NCBI GenBank assembly: GCA_037447605.1
Contig: CM074805.1
Coordinates: 185,742 to 249,741 of the forward strand
Direction: 5' to 3'
DNA from: Zygnema circumcarinatum
Lineage: Eukaryota; Streptophyta; Zygnematophyceae; Zygnematales; Zygnemataceae
DNA: 64,000 bases
The translations under genes and the position numbers were made by a program. This document shows, piece by piece, positions 49,867-61,300 of the stretch. Within the stretch, counting starts at the first letter, position 1. Each line of letters starts with the position of its first letter. The notes under the pieces are model-generated. The model was not told the origin of the DNA and did not search any database. It worked only from the letters and a program-made list of their open reading frames with translations.

Positions 49867-49913
49867 GCCGTACATGCCTGTACATGCCGTACATGCCTGT
49901 ACATGCCGTACAT
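49867..49913. repeat. 19-bp tandem repeat, 2.5 copies
   Basis: The unit GCCGTACATGCCTGTACAT occurs twice in full with a third partial copy. Each unit carries two GTAC sites and is partly palindromic. It lies 200 bases left of the Mutator-type element. Confidence 0.9.
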
Positions 49914-50103
49914 TTGGCTTCGATCGGGAGAAAAATCGAGGGGGCGGTTGGGGACCAAATGTCGCCGACGTGCGGGCGGAAACGCCAAAACAACTCATAA
50001 CCAGGCCGTACATGTCTGTACTGTACGGCATCGTTGTTTTTGACGCTACGGTACAGTAATCGAATTGAGATTGCAAACCGACAAAAGGAAAGTACAAAAA
50101 CGG

Positions 50104-50112
50104 TACAAAGAC
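50104..50112. repeat. Left 9-bp target-site duplication
   Basis: TACAAAGAC directly abuts the left inverted repeat of the element at 50113. The identical nonamer follows the right end at 50971-50979. Confidence 0.9.
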
Positions 50113-50970
50113 GGGTAACTCTACTGCACCCCCGCGTTTTGTCTTTCGCACCCCCCTTTTAAAAATTTTGCCTGCCCGTTTTGGTACCCCCCAGTTTTGA
50201 ATATTTCTGGAAAAAATCTTTTTCCCGCCCCTCCCGTCCCCTCCGCTCCCCTCCCTTGCCCTGTCCTCCTCGGACCTCCTCTCCCGCCCGCTCCCCTCCC
50301 CTCCCCTCCCTTCCCCTCCCCTGCCCTGCCCTCCCTTGCCCTCCCCTCCTCGTCTCTCCTCTTCTCGGTTTGCAATTTCTTGTGGTTCCCATGTTGACTT
50401 TGTTCATGTTTATTTGATGGCCTCACCATCTTGAGACCAATGCAAATCCCCTTTTCTTTTGTCGCACATTGTTGGAAGTCAATAGTGAAAAGGAGAAAAC
50501 GAGGGGGGTGAAATGTCCAGAAAAAGAGGAGGGAGGGGAGGAGGGGAGGGGAGGAGAGGGGAGGGCAGGGGAGGGGAGGGGAGGGGAGGGAGGGAGGGAG
50601 GGGAGGGGAGGGGAGGGGAGGGAGGGGAGGGGAGGGGAGGGAGGGAGGGAGGGAGGGAGGGAGGGAGGGAGGGGAGGGAGGGGAGGGGAGGGGAGGGAGG
50701 GAGGGAGGGAGGGAGGGGGGGAGGGGAGGGGAGGAGAGGGGAGGGGAGCGGGCGGGAGGGGAGGGCCGGGGAGGACAGGGCAAGGGAGGGGAGGGGAGGG
50801 GAGGGGAGGGGAGGGGGAGGACGGGGAGGGGGGGAAGCGGAGGGGACGGGAGGGTCGGGAAAAAGATTTTTTCCCGAAATATTCAAAATTGGGGGGTACC
50901 AAAACGGGCAGGCAAAATTTTCAAAAGGGGGGTGCGAAAGACAAAACGCGGGGGTGCAGTAGAGTTACCC
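50113..50970. mobile_element. Non-autonomous Mutator-type element (MULE-MITE)
   Basis: 858 bases bounded by inverted repeats starting GGGTAACTCTACTGCACCCC and flanked by a perfect 9-bp direct duplication (TACAAAGAC), the target-duplication length typical of Mutator-like elements. The outer 130 bases of both arms match with only a few substitutions. The pairing continues less exactly through a C-rich pyrimidine tract (left, 50224-50350) and its purine complement (right, 50525-50850), giving arms of over 230 bases. The central 170 bases are unique AT-rich sequence. There is no transposase frame; long Pro/Ser or Gly/Glu frames are low-complexity artefacts. The perfect duplication and high arm identity suggest recent insertion. 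Mobilisation would need a transposase encoded elsewhere. Confidence 0.85.
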
Positions 50971-50979
50971 TACAAAGAC
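50971..50979. repeat. Right 9-bp target-site duplication
   Basis: TACAAAGAC, identical to 50104-50112, immediately after the right inverted repeat. Removing the element and one copy restores a continuous GTAC-rich sequence. Confidence 0.9.
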
Positions 50980-51637
50980 CGTTCGGCCGCACTACGTACG
51001 GACAAATCCGCCATGACTGTACGAATGTCAAAAACGTACTGTACTGTCAAAATTCGTGGTGTATCGTATCCTGTTAGGTGATTGTGCATAGTACGGTCAT
51101 ATGTACGGCCTGGTTTAACTAGCAGGAGTTTGAGTTGCAGGTGAAGTGCTTTGGACCGCTTTATCTGCTTCTCGGTTCCTGCAGTTTCTGCTACAGCATC
51201 TATCAAAAAAGTAAAAGTGCTTTTCTGAGCAGGCAATGAAGGTTGGGATTAGGCTTAGGGATACGAGGTCGTGAGGCATCTTCCGGGCGGAAGATTTTGC
51301 GAAGACGAGGGACAGCGAGCAGGAGTGAAATTGCAGGTTTTCAGACTGCTGGCAATAGGAAACGGGGAGGAATATCAAGGGAAGTAATTGGCTAGTGAGG
51401 GAACTTGATGGCTCCATCGCATTGCAAGCATGCGTCATTGCAAGCGTGCGTTCTGATACTCTGGATGTGTATGGCGCTTTGTTAAAAGGGAGAGAAGGTT
51501 GTTAAAAGGAACGAACGCCTGGAGTGCTCCATACGAAAAGGTTATGAGGCAGAGATAGAACGGAGTTTTAAGGAAAGGATAAATGCCGCCCTGACCGCTT
51601 TCTACTCCCTTCTACGGTGGTAGACGGTGTGCTGACC

Positions 51638-54600
51638 ATGGCTGGAGCTTCCTCCAAATCATCCTCTGCAGAAGGTCGCGTTGCTCCCGTTCTGAATCTT
51701 GACAATTTGCGAGTATCTGGTCAGGATGATGTGACGCTTTCGATATTTTCAGACGTTTCCGAGCCTGCGGCTTCTACTTCCCAAGCAGCTGCAGAGTTCG
51801 GAGACAGGAGAAGGAGCGCCAACCAGGACGTTGGTCAAAGTAGTCGAATCAGTGAAGGCAATGCAGGCTACACGGGAGAAAGGCAGGCAGCAGGCCATGG
51901 GCACGAGGAGGCATTTGATGAAGTAAACATAGACACAGACGAAGATAAGGAGGAAGGCGTAAATGGCAACCCCCTCTCAGTGTTGGTGCAGGGGCCGGAT
52001 GGAGCCCTTTATGTTGCAACAGAAAGTGTGATCGACGATTGTGATCCGGTGAAAAGTCCACTTTTAGGGGTTGTGCAAACCAACGAGGAGCCACCAATGG
52101 TTTCAGTCAATTTCGGTGAGTGCAGAAACTTCTGTTCTCCAATATGCTAGGAGAACACACAGGGCCAACGTGCTTTGGAGGAGAGGAACCACATTGTCGA
52201 AACCCTGCTTTTTGTGGGGGATTCTCTGGATTACTATTTTCTTAAGTTAAGGACGGGTTAAGCATTGCAAAGTAAGGAGCTCATTCGCCAAAAGGAGGGG
52301 CGGAAGTGGGAGAGGAGGTAGAGACAAATGAAGGAGATGGTGGGGAACGAGAAAGAGGAGGGGATCCAAGAGGAAGGGTTAGTGCGAAAGAGAAGGGGGA
52401 AAGGTGGGATAGGGACGAAAAGGAGGAATGGAGAAAGAGAGTGACAGAAAGTGTAGAGGACAACTTGAGACTGCACTTTTGCTTTGTTTTCATTGCTTGT
52501 GTCTCACGATCCTTTGTGAAAACCATTCAAACTAAAGCCTTTCGTGTTTAACTGCAAATCTGCAGCACCTGCTTCGTACGGCACAGCTGACGGTCTAGAA
52601 GCCGTCCATATCATTCTTCCGGATCCTCCCCAACTGGAGACTAGTGGGCAAAATCATATTCAAGGAGTGGAGGCTCTGCTAAATCCTCAGCGCATCTTGC
52701 TGCATGTCAGACGAAAGCGATGCTTCATTTTTCTTGTCGTTATTGGTTCCAGCTTCTATCTGGCGGTGTTCTTTGGTAAGTTTTGTTGCTTTGATTGTGG
52801 CGTGATTTATGATGCCTAGAGTTATCATCAGGACTTTGAATTAAGATTATTGAACCGTGAACTTGTGAAGGCCTTAACTTTCCCAGACCATCCCTTTCTC
52901 ACCTCCGCACTACTTCATGAATATACTTCACAACTATGGATAAGGGCTGGTGCCAAAATTCAGCAGCAGCATTTTGTGTCTTAGGTGCCGTCATTCATAA
53001 CTGATTCGTTCATTCAGCCGCAAATAGTGTCACAGCAGCAAAGCCCTTCTGTGAAGGTGAATGAAAGCGGTTGATATTGATTTTTCCCTGGAATTTTCTA
53101 TTTCTCCTGTAGGATATTAGCAGTCTGTTCTTGCAGACAGGTTCGTCTAGGCAAGTCATGAACAAACGACTCTACTTTCGGTGTATGATAGGAGAGTTGA
53201 GGAATCGATCAGTCCTCGTGATGTGAGGATGGGCCTGGCTTGCTTCACCAGTTGCATAAATAGCAAAGTTGATGGAAATTGTTGTGTTGAAGACCTCTTT
53301 TCTGAAGTCTACCGAGATATGTGACTAATAATAGCTTAGACCATTATGATGCCGTTTAGACATGAGCGGCTATTGTGGATCATTTTGTCGTTAAGCCGTA
53401 TAGAAATGGCATTCCCTCGTATGTATTTGAAGCTCTTGCTCGCCTGCTTTCTACTTTACGTCCGGAAACATGGCCTTGACCCGTTTGTGAACTGCAATAT
53501 GACCTGCAGGGGCTCTGGTGAATCGAGACGGGACCGGTTCAGATATCTTTGTGGATCACCTGGCTCATGAGATGCTTACTTCCAACAACATCTGGGTGGC
53601 TATGGCTTATCTGTCAGTTTCGCTTTTTCTTACTCTCTCTTGCTCTCTATAGTTTCGTCCCCGTTTTCCGTGAGGCTGAATCACTTAGTAGAGGTCTGCT
53701 GAAGCCAAAACCAAAAGCTCTAACTGTTCTAGCTCGTATTGCAGCACCTACTTTCATTTCCAAATATGAATCATACTGCCTTGGTGCAGCCTGAGTGAGT
53801 CATTTTGCATTAGTGCTGCAACTCCTCTGCAAGCACCTATATGCTCTTCTCGCTCCCGACCAATGTATTGCTTTTTCTGTGCAGAGTCTTGTACCTCTCA
53901 CTCGACATGATAGCATTGGCAGGCACCCTGCTAGATAATGCGGTGAGTATACGCTATGAATTTTTAAGTAATGTTCTCAAGACCTTGTCTCAGCTGAGTT
54001 GGTCGCATCCTTTGCCTAGGAGCAATGTGTCACTGATTTCTGGGATTGTGTATTGGGTGGACTGGGCATGCAGCATCTCCTCACATCTTACATTCTCATA
54101 GAAACTGTGTTCACATGCATTTCGGCGCTGCAAGAAATCAGACCGTTTCTTATATTCAAAATCGTGGTCATCGTCATCGCGTACCAAGTGCGGCATGGCA
54201 TACTCATGGTCAGCCCCTCGTGCACATCGCGCCTCCTGCTTCGCATTTGGTCTGTAGATGTTCGATCGGAGTGCTGCAATACTCTACAAGTGAAGCTATG
54301 GCGAGTTTTAGATGTGCTGCTTATATTCCGAAATAATTTTGAGCTGAAGTCACTTGCTGCGGCAAGCAAAACAAACGGGGAGCAAAAGCTGCTCAGAAAA
54401 TGCATCACGAGGGAATATCTTTGTTCGTCAACAATGTCCTTGCGTTTGGCGTTTTGCAGATGCAATGGGCAATAAGGAGACTGCACTCACGACTGACAGA
54501 ACAGCCGTTTCCAGCCCCTTCTCGCAACCTGCTGGTATTACTTGCACTCTTCTACAATTCGGCCCCTATTCATCATCAATATCTGACTATATCAGACCTA

Positions 54601-54881
54601 GTTTTGATACGTTTGTCTCCATGCTGTACCTCTCGATGCTCTGTGTTTGGAATATGCAGAGTGACTAACCACCCCACTTCATCCCCTCGTGGTTGTAGGA
54701 ATCGATTCAAAATCGACCTGTTCCAACGTTCTTCCCTTTGTTTAGGGCCAGTAATCGCAGACGCCAGCAAGACCAGCCCTTAGAACTTCCAGTTGTTCAG
54801 CTAAGTGGGGAGCAGGACGCACAGCCTGTGGGAGATAGAGAAAGAGTGGAGCCTATTGCTGGAGTGGGGCGTGGGCCTTAA
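51638..54881 (+). CDS. Multi-pass membrane protein of unknown family
   Basis: I do not recognise this protein. Exons 51638-52115, 52566-52775, 53510-53612 and 53885-53942 join in phase, and a further exon starts at 54074. The first 160 residues are hydrophilic, Ser/Glu/Asp-rich (DEVNIDTDEDKEEG) and look like a cytosolic tail. Then LLHVRRKRCFIFLVVIGSSFYLAVFFG gives a membrane helix after a positive patch. GSDIFVDHLAHEMLTSNNIWVAMAYL and VLYLSLDMIALAGTLLDNA follow, and exon 5 gives HLLTSYILIETVFTCISALQE and FLIFKIVVIVIAYQVRHGI, so at least four helices. The likely C-terminal exon (from about 54701, ending in TAA at 54879-54881) encodes FRASNRRRQQDQPLELPVVQLSGEQ. Splicing between about 54250 and 54700 is not resolved, so the 3' part is provisional. 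Confidence 0.6.
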
Positions 54882-55549
54882 GACGGAGCATTGAGGCTCT
54901 CCCATGTGATCGAGTTGCTCCAATGGAGAGGGTAAACTCGCATTCGGAAGCTCGAGTTGATTGATTATGCTCCAAATAACAAGGATGTAAGTTGGAGGAA
55001 TATACTCACTGGAGCGAAGGGCTAAATTTCGGGTTAGAAATAGAGAAGCGGAGTTCAAGTCTGTAAGAGGCAAGTATGGTTATTCCCCTGACCTTTGGTC
55101 CACTTTGATTATTGTAGTTCTCACCATTTTTTTACTATTGCTATATATGAGAGGTACATTATTGGCAGTTACCGAGTCGGTTGAGTGCGCTAGCAGGGCG
55201 AGCTTCTCCTGCAGATGTCGGATATGGATAGCGGAATGAACTGAAACGAATACACGGAGTTTATGGGAGGAGGCGTAGCTGGAGCATTGCTCATCTTCCT
55301 CAATGTGCACACCTTGTCACAGCACATTAAGAAAAACAAATGGCTATGGAAACAAACGGCTAGAATATAACGAGGTGCCGGCCCTTGCTTTCCTCTCTTT
55401 CTTGCTCATGTATTCTTCAGCTGTGTTTTGTTTACGCCTTTGTGAAATACCTGATCCTTGAGAACCCTAAAAATCCCAGAAGCTGACAAAAGGACAATCC
55501 TTGTACGTGTCGCGATACTACCGTCCTTTGTTTTTCCACAAGTAGAAAC
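54882..55549. other. Convergent intergenic region
   Basis: About 670 bases between the 3' ends of the membrane-protein gene and NTF2-like gene A. AT-rich, no repeat or coding signal noted. Confidence 0.45.
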
Positions 55550-56453
55550 CTATGCCCAATAGCGTCTCCCCGAAAAGAATCCGAGTAGGAAAGTTATCAC
55601 AGAATGAAAAAGCCCTACCGCAAAGCCTATGACCCCTGTCTGCAGAATGTACTCATAGAGACCCCCAACAACGGGCAGTTCAGAGAGCGCCATAGACTTC
55701 TCAAAATGGTCGCGCTGCCTCGCAATTTTCATCACAGGCTTGGATTTCGAGGCATCCCAAACCTCTTGCAGCTCGAGAATGACCACCGTGGAGTGCGTCC
55801 TGGTCCTGAAAGGAGCCCACCAAGGGCGGCAGTATTGGCGGACCTGCAGGCGAAGGTGGTGAGCATGGCATGCACGTGCCGTCCATGCTCTTGTCCATGC
55901 CTATATCCACCATGCTGCCATTGTTCATGTGCCTGTTCTTAATGCATGTTGTTGTTCATGTTCCTTGAACTGTTCTGGAAGAGGATGCTGCGGCATTGAA
56001 CTCACGATGGCGATGCCATCAAATGTACATGGACAAAATGCTCACCTCCACTACAGCCCTGGGCGGCGAGCTGTCCTCATGGTACCACACGCCCACCACG
56101 TCGCAGCTCCAATGGATGAGAATCCAACTGCGGACCTGGAAGATGGCCAACGCGTCGCTGCGCGTCTTGGCAGACACCATCGGATGAAGCAGCTCCAAGT
56201 CCCCTGACCTCGGCGAGTAGCACAGAGATGCACGCGAGTTACTGGTTAGTGTTTAGGAGTGGCCACCAAAAAGGGCCATGTTCCACAAACGCCACCCTCT
56301 CCTCCCTGTGGAAACCCAAGAAAAAATAGGGCGCAGGACCCACATCGCCATACCTGTGAAGTAGCGGTCGAAGGTGTCCCTCTGCTTCTGCAAGTTCCTG
56401 TTCTGTACCAGACTCGACACTATCTCCGGCAGCTCCTTCCGCGGATTCTCCAT
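55550..56453 (-). CDS. NTF2/SnoaL-like protein with C-terminal membrane helix (copy A)
   Basis: Three exons on the minus strand (56453-56354, 56203-56046, 55843-55550) join in phase to 183 residues. The N-terminal helix ends in QRDTFDRYFTGDLELLHPMV, then SDALAIFQVRSWI, the strands VVGVWYHEDSSPPRAVVEVRQYCRPWW and THSTVVILELQEVWD, and PVMKIARQRDHFEKS. This order of helix and curved-sheet strands fits the NTF2-like/SnoaL fold of small plant proteins of unknown role. The last 50 residues (GGLYEYILQTGVIGFAVGLFHSVITFLLGFF) form one or two membrane helices, suggesting a membrane anchor. The acceptor at 56204 was chosen because it is the only one keeping phase and the LELLHP block. The ligand and function are unknown. 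A damaged tandem copy lies upstream. Confidence 0.65.
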
Positions 56454-57167
56454 GGCTCAGGAGCCACAGCAACTATCTCTCTCTCTCTCTCTCTCCCTCC
56501 CCTCGCCCTCTCTCTCCCTCTCTCTCTCGCTCCGCCTTTCCTCTCGTCGTCTCTCGCTGCCGCCTCCCTGGAATGCATCGGCGGCGCTTTGCCTCACGTG
56601 TGAGGCATGCACTACAGCCTCTGCATGCGCCACGTGGCGAGCCTAGTCGCACTTTCTGAGCCGTCGACGGCGAACGGGACTAGCGCGCATAGATCCACCG
56701 GTTCGGCCATAGAGAGGCGGCCCCTTGGGAGTTGGAAGCGGGGGAGTGCTGCAGAGGGAGAGCTACGGCCCTCACTGCTATCACAGAAAGAGGGGCGAAT
56801 TTTTTTGAGGTACGCTTTGTCTTGTCGTTCAGTTAGCTGCGTAGCTATGCATTTCACTTATTTTTGGGAAAGTCTTTTGTATCTGAGGCATTTCCGTAAC
56901 ATCAAATTTCTCTTGTTATAATTGTTAGAAAGTGACCATAAGGAAGTGGAGTAACCTCGCACGAATAATAGAAAACGAGAGCTTACAATGAAATGAAGGC
57001 GCCAGGCCTCACCCTTCCTCCTGCTTTTGTACATGTATTACGCAACTGCTTACTGCTGCTGCTGCTGTAAGAAATTGTTATTGCTTCTCAATTTTCAAAA
57101 GAGTCCACAAAAGGGCGGACTTGTAGCGATTCTCTCGGCGTTCTTTTCTTCATATTGGAATCAATGC
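56454..57167. other. Spacer between NTF2-like copies A and B
   Basis: Promoter/5' UTR of copy A with a CT microsatellite at 56478-56545, then about 600 bases with no supported feature. Confidence 0.45.
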
Positions 57168-57949
57168 TCAACGGAGCTTGCTTCTCACGGCAAAACAAAA
57201 CAGCTCTACGATGAAGCCGATGACACCTGTCTGCAGAATGTACTCGTAGAAAATGCCAACAATGGGCAGTTCGGAGAGCAGCATAGACTTTTGTTGATGG
57301 TTTCGCTCGCTGTCGGCTTATTTTCATCACAGCCCTGTGCTTGGAGCTTTCCCAAACCCCTTGGATGTCAACACGAGTCATTGCGGAGTGTGATATCATC
57401 CTGAAGGGCGTCCACCACGGGCGGCAGTATTGCTGAACCTGCTGGCAAGCCCTGTCCTGATTCAATGAACCGATCTTCATAGAGTTTTTGGATTCCGTGG
57501 GAGGCTGTGACGAGCTTCTCATGCATAGCGGTCTTTATGTCCATGTCCATGTCCATGTATGCTATAGCATTGTTCATGTCCTTGATCATGTTGTTGGTCA
57601 TGTTGTTTTTCATATATTTGCATTTCTCTAGAAGAATCTGCGTTCACCTCCACTACGGCCCTGGGCGGCGAACTGCCCTCATGGTACGAGATAGTGGTGC
57701 AGCTCACAGCTCTGTGAAGGCCACGAGCACCGCACACCCCATCTTCACTCACCCTAAAAACTCAGAAGGCATCCAATTTCCGCCCGCCTCTCTCTCCCGT
57801 TCGTTTGAGGGATGTGGAAGCTCTATAGCGCATGCCTCATGCCGCATGCCCATCACACCTATGACGAAGCGCTCGAAGGTAGGCTCCCTCTGCTTCCGCA
57901 GGGTCCTGCTCATCACTACCTCTGGAAGCGCCTCCAGCGGATCCTCCAT
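57168..57949 (-). pseudogene. NTF2/SnoaL-like tandem copy B, decayed
   Basis: Same gene order and orientation as copy A, about 1.5 kb upstream of it. Exon 1 reads MEDPLEALPEVV...LRKQREPTFERF and ends in the same splice phase. Only the second half of exon 2 survives (ISYHEGSSPPRAVVE, near 57655-57690). The GDLELLHP...IFQ part is missing. Exon 3 starts at 57438 with VQQYCRPWWTPFR and aligns with copy A to KISRQR. A length difference of four bases near 57287-57300 then puts the remaining homologous stretch (SELPIVGIFYEYILQTGVIGF) in another frame. A partial exon deletion plus a frameshift indicate a pseudogene. An altered but still spliced gene is less likely. Confidence 0.7.
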
Positions 57950-58312
57950 GGCTCACGATTCGAAGCTGCTCTCAGAGCAGTAGTCTTGCCTCCCTTTCCC
58001 TCTCCCTCTCCCTCTCCCTCTCCCTCGCCCTCCCTCTCTCCCCTCTATCCGAGTCTCCATCGTCATCGTCGTCGGGACGGTTCCAAACAAAAGCGACATT
58101 GTCACGTTGCGTCCTGTCAGTATCACGTGTCTTCCTGCGCCAATCAGCATTCAGCGACGGTAAGAAACACCAATGGAAGCACGCCACGTAGTACTCACAC
58201 ATGCAACTCGCGCCACAACTCTTTGTTCGTGAATTGCAAAACACGGGACTGCAATAAACTGAACGGAGCCGTCGACATGTAAACGTGAAACGGTAACTAT
58301 AACTCCATAGAC
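57950..58312. other. Spacer between NTF2-like copy B and the DUF815 gene
   Basis: About 360 bases between head-to-head gene starts. A CCCTCT microsatellite lies at 57993-58040. The remainder is presumed promoter/5' UTR of the DUF815 gene. Confidence 0.45.
57993..58040. repeat. CCCTCT microsatellite
   Basis: About eight tandem CCCTCT-like hexamers upstream of NTF2-like copy B. A similar CT tract (56478-56545) sits at the equivalent place upstream of copy A, consistent with tandem duplication of gene plus promoter. Confidence 0.85.
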
Positions 58313-61300
58313 ATGGAATCGTGGAAGGAGGAGCCTGAGGGGAGCTGCAAGGCAAGGGCAGGAAAGGAGTGGGAGGAGGCAGGCATGGCTTCTACAGGCC
58401 TTCAGATGGCGGCGTTCCAGGGACCCTTCATGGCAAGTACTGACGTGATTATAGCCATGAAGAGCTCCTTCAATGGTGGAAAGGCGTGTGTTCCCTCTGC
58501 ACTTGGAAGTATGGGTCCGTTTCCTCCTGCAAGGGGTTTCAGACTTCAAGAACGAAGTACATTTCCTTTAGAGATACATCAGAATAATGATAGAGTGCAT
58601 GTTTGCGACAAGGTTTCACCTTTACGAGCTTCGGCTTTGTGTTTCAGTTCGGGAACTGAAATCGGCATCACATTCCAAAGAAGGAATAGACGCCTCTCAG
58701 GACTGCAAACCTCTCTTCCTGGAACTCACAAGAAGTTTGAATCTCCTCGAAAGAAGGGAGACTTCCGCGCCTCTATCGGCTTCACCTCAGACCGGCGATT
58801 GAGGTACATGCTGTCTAGTTTCTGTCATGGGTCGATTCCGTTTTCGCGTTCCTATGTCTGATTGTTATCTTTAATCGATAACTCGCCTTACATAGGCTCG
58901 TCTCTTCTAGCGTTTTCAAAAGATTTCTGTGTATTGCTTTCAAAGAAAGAGTTTGACAGCTCTCTTTTTCCACTCTTGAAAATGAATGAGGTCTTACTGG
59001 CGTGTGCAGTGCGGAACGCGCTGCTCAACAGCTCCTCCGCGATGCGGCGTCGTTGCTCTTGTATGCAGAAGTGCTGAAAGGCGCCCCTGCGCAGGCATTC
59101 TTGCGCCTACTGCTGCTTCTTCGGCGGGGTGATGGTAAGACCCGTACTCTGCCGCATCCTATTGGAAACCCGCAGAACTTTGGGATGGAGAAATTATACC
59201 GGGATAGGTTTCTCGTTTTCCTTGAATAGTCACACCTGGCTCTCTATATTATCAGGAGCTGCCTTAACTTGGTCGGACATAACGAGGTCCTTGATATAAA
59301 GCTGTTTGAAGCCTCTTATGCGATTAGTGCAGCAAATATATTCCTTTCGATTCCTTCATTGCCCCGTCTACCTCAAGTTTTATTATCAGCTGTGGGTTGG
59401 GCCCTTCTGAGTTGAGTCACCTAATGTTGGTGTCGTGTGCACTCCGTGCACTGTATGGACTTGCCTACACTCCTTTTTACACTCATTTTTCTCCGACATA
59501 GTGCTCTACAAGATAGCTAAGCCTGGTTTTAGGGTAGAGGACCTCACTTAAGCTTGTGATCACGCAGATGGAGCAAAGGTTCTCGAGGCGTATGGTGAAT
59601 TTTTCCGCCTCATGGCCGCAGAAGGACATTCATGGTGAGTGTGTGAACTGCTAAAAATTTGTACGTTAACCGTTATAAGCCCCTTCAGCACCGGCCTCCC
59701 ATATTCCCTTTCTCCCCCTCCTCCCCCCTCACCACACCCCCTCCTCCTCCAAACATGTAGACGAATTGTGCCGGTTGTGTCAGATTACAACATGTGCACT
59801 GAAGGATGTACTTGAAGTGGTCCTTTAGTGTGTAAAAGCCCTTTCAACCACTGCTATGTTCTAGCTTTCTGCACAATTTTCTAAACCGTATTGCCACCAT
59901 GTTCTCAACACGGTCCCTTTTTTTCCTCTCCCAGTCTCATCTGTCTAGTCCCTCTCATTCTCATCGTCTCTCTTTCCCCCTCCCTCCCCTTCGCCTCCCC
60001 CGAATGGCAGGCCTATAGAAAATCACCTTGCACTTACTCCCTTCGCTGCATTGTGCAAACATCGCGTTTGCAGCTGGCAGGATTTTATTCTTGATGGTAT
60101 TTTGGCGGGTGAAGGGAACGCCTTCGCTGATGCGGCTGCTGGTGTGAACGAGTTCGCTTGCGGAGGCCAAACCCGGGAAGGTCCGGCGGTCCGCAAAGGG
60201 CTGAGAGATGCAGCAGCCGTCGATTTGGACAGTTTGCAGCGGCTGTGTATTGCAGAGTCAACGCTTGCTGGCTGGGTAAGGGGCCAGAGAGAGAGGCAGA
60301 GAGGCACCTGCGGGGGAAGTTGGATGGGGAGGGGGAGGGGAGGGGAGGGGGAGGGGAGGGGGAGGGGGAGGGGGAGACTGCTACCTTATGGCGTTGCTTT
60401 CGTTGGCAGGTTGCAGATATTGTGCCGGGTCTGAGCCCTGAATGGAAGGGAGCAGCATCCGGAGGATTGAGTGGCGCTTTGGTAGAGCGGGAGAGAATTG
60501 GAGTGGGAGAAGAGTCGCTCGGAAAGTTAGACGCTTTCAACAGTGATTTGCGATCCTTTGGATTTGGCGGAGGTGCTGCGTCTGCTGCCACTGGCTACGG
60601 AGATACCGCTGTGACAGGTTTTGCACGACTTGCTCTATAGGGACTATGAGGAAGATTATAGACTATAGGACTATAGGGAGAATGGATGTATCGTCCAGTT
60701 GGGTAGCAGTTCTGCTTTATTGTCAATTCTGCGCAAAACCAAGAGGCACTGAAATGGATAAACGGTGCTTGAGTTCAGATTTTCGCCCGGAAGGAGCCAT
60801 TCGAGGATTTGATTTGGCGAGAGACAACGAACCAGAAGGGGAAAACGCCAATGGCAGCCTTCAAGCTGGACCTGGTGTGTCCAGTGGATGCCAAATAATA
60901 TTCCGTCTTAAAAATTGGACCGGGGATTTCCAAGATTGAGCAATGTAGTTTGGAAGTCGGCCCCTCCTTTAAGTCCTTTTTTGCTACCCCTACCACATGC
61001 CAGAATTCCGAGATTCGTAAGGAATGGAGCCACAAAACCCCTGTTAGGATCTTGAGGATGTTTTCCTAAGAATAGAGCTTGGTTCTACTTTACAGAGAGG
61101 TCTGCTAGTTTCTTGCAGCTCGACAAGCTCTTCTTTCTTGCTGTTGAGCTTCTTCGACCAGCCATGGCCAAGAGGGTCGCTTCGCTGGGAGCAGTGCCTG
61201 CTGGAAGCTCGAGAGACACGTGGCGGCAACACATTGGAGGACAGTGGAAGTGGTCTCAAGCTGTGCCGACACTCGAGCGCTTTTACTTCGAGTACGGTTC

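Larger units (their letters stand above)
48384..51637. other. Intergenic region with a transposon and GTAC island
   Basis: About 3.25 kb. From 48384 to about 49380 nothing specific is seen. Beyond that lie a short repeat shared with the NTF2-like gene intron (49381-49438), a TA microsatellite (49749-49763), a GTAC-rich block (49870-51106) and a Mutator-type element inserted in it (50113-50970). The last 500 bases are the promoter/5' UTR of the membrane-protein gene. Confidence 0.6.

Noticed and set aside
49867-49913. CRISPR-like array
   Set aside because: Contiguous 19-bp tandem units without unique spacers, in a eukaryotic intergenic region.
50121-50962. Several long Pro-rich and Gly/Glu-rich open frames over 130-220 residues
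   Set aside because: They are translations of the purine/pyrimidine arms of the Mutator-type element; no start context, domain or splice support.
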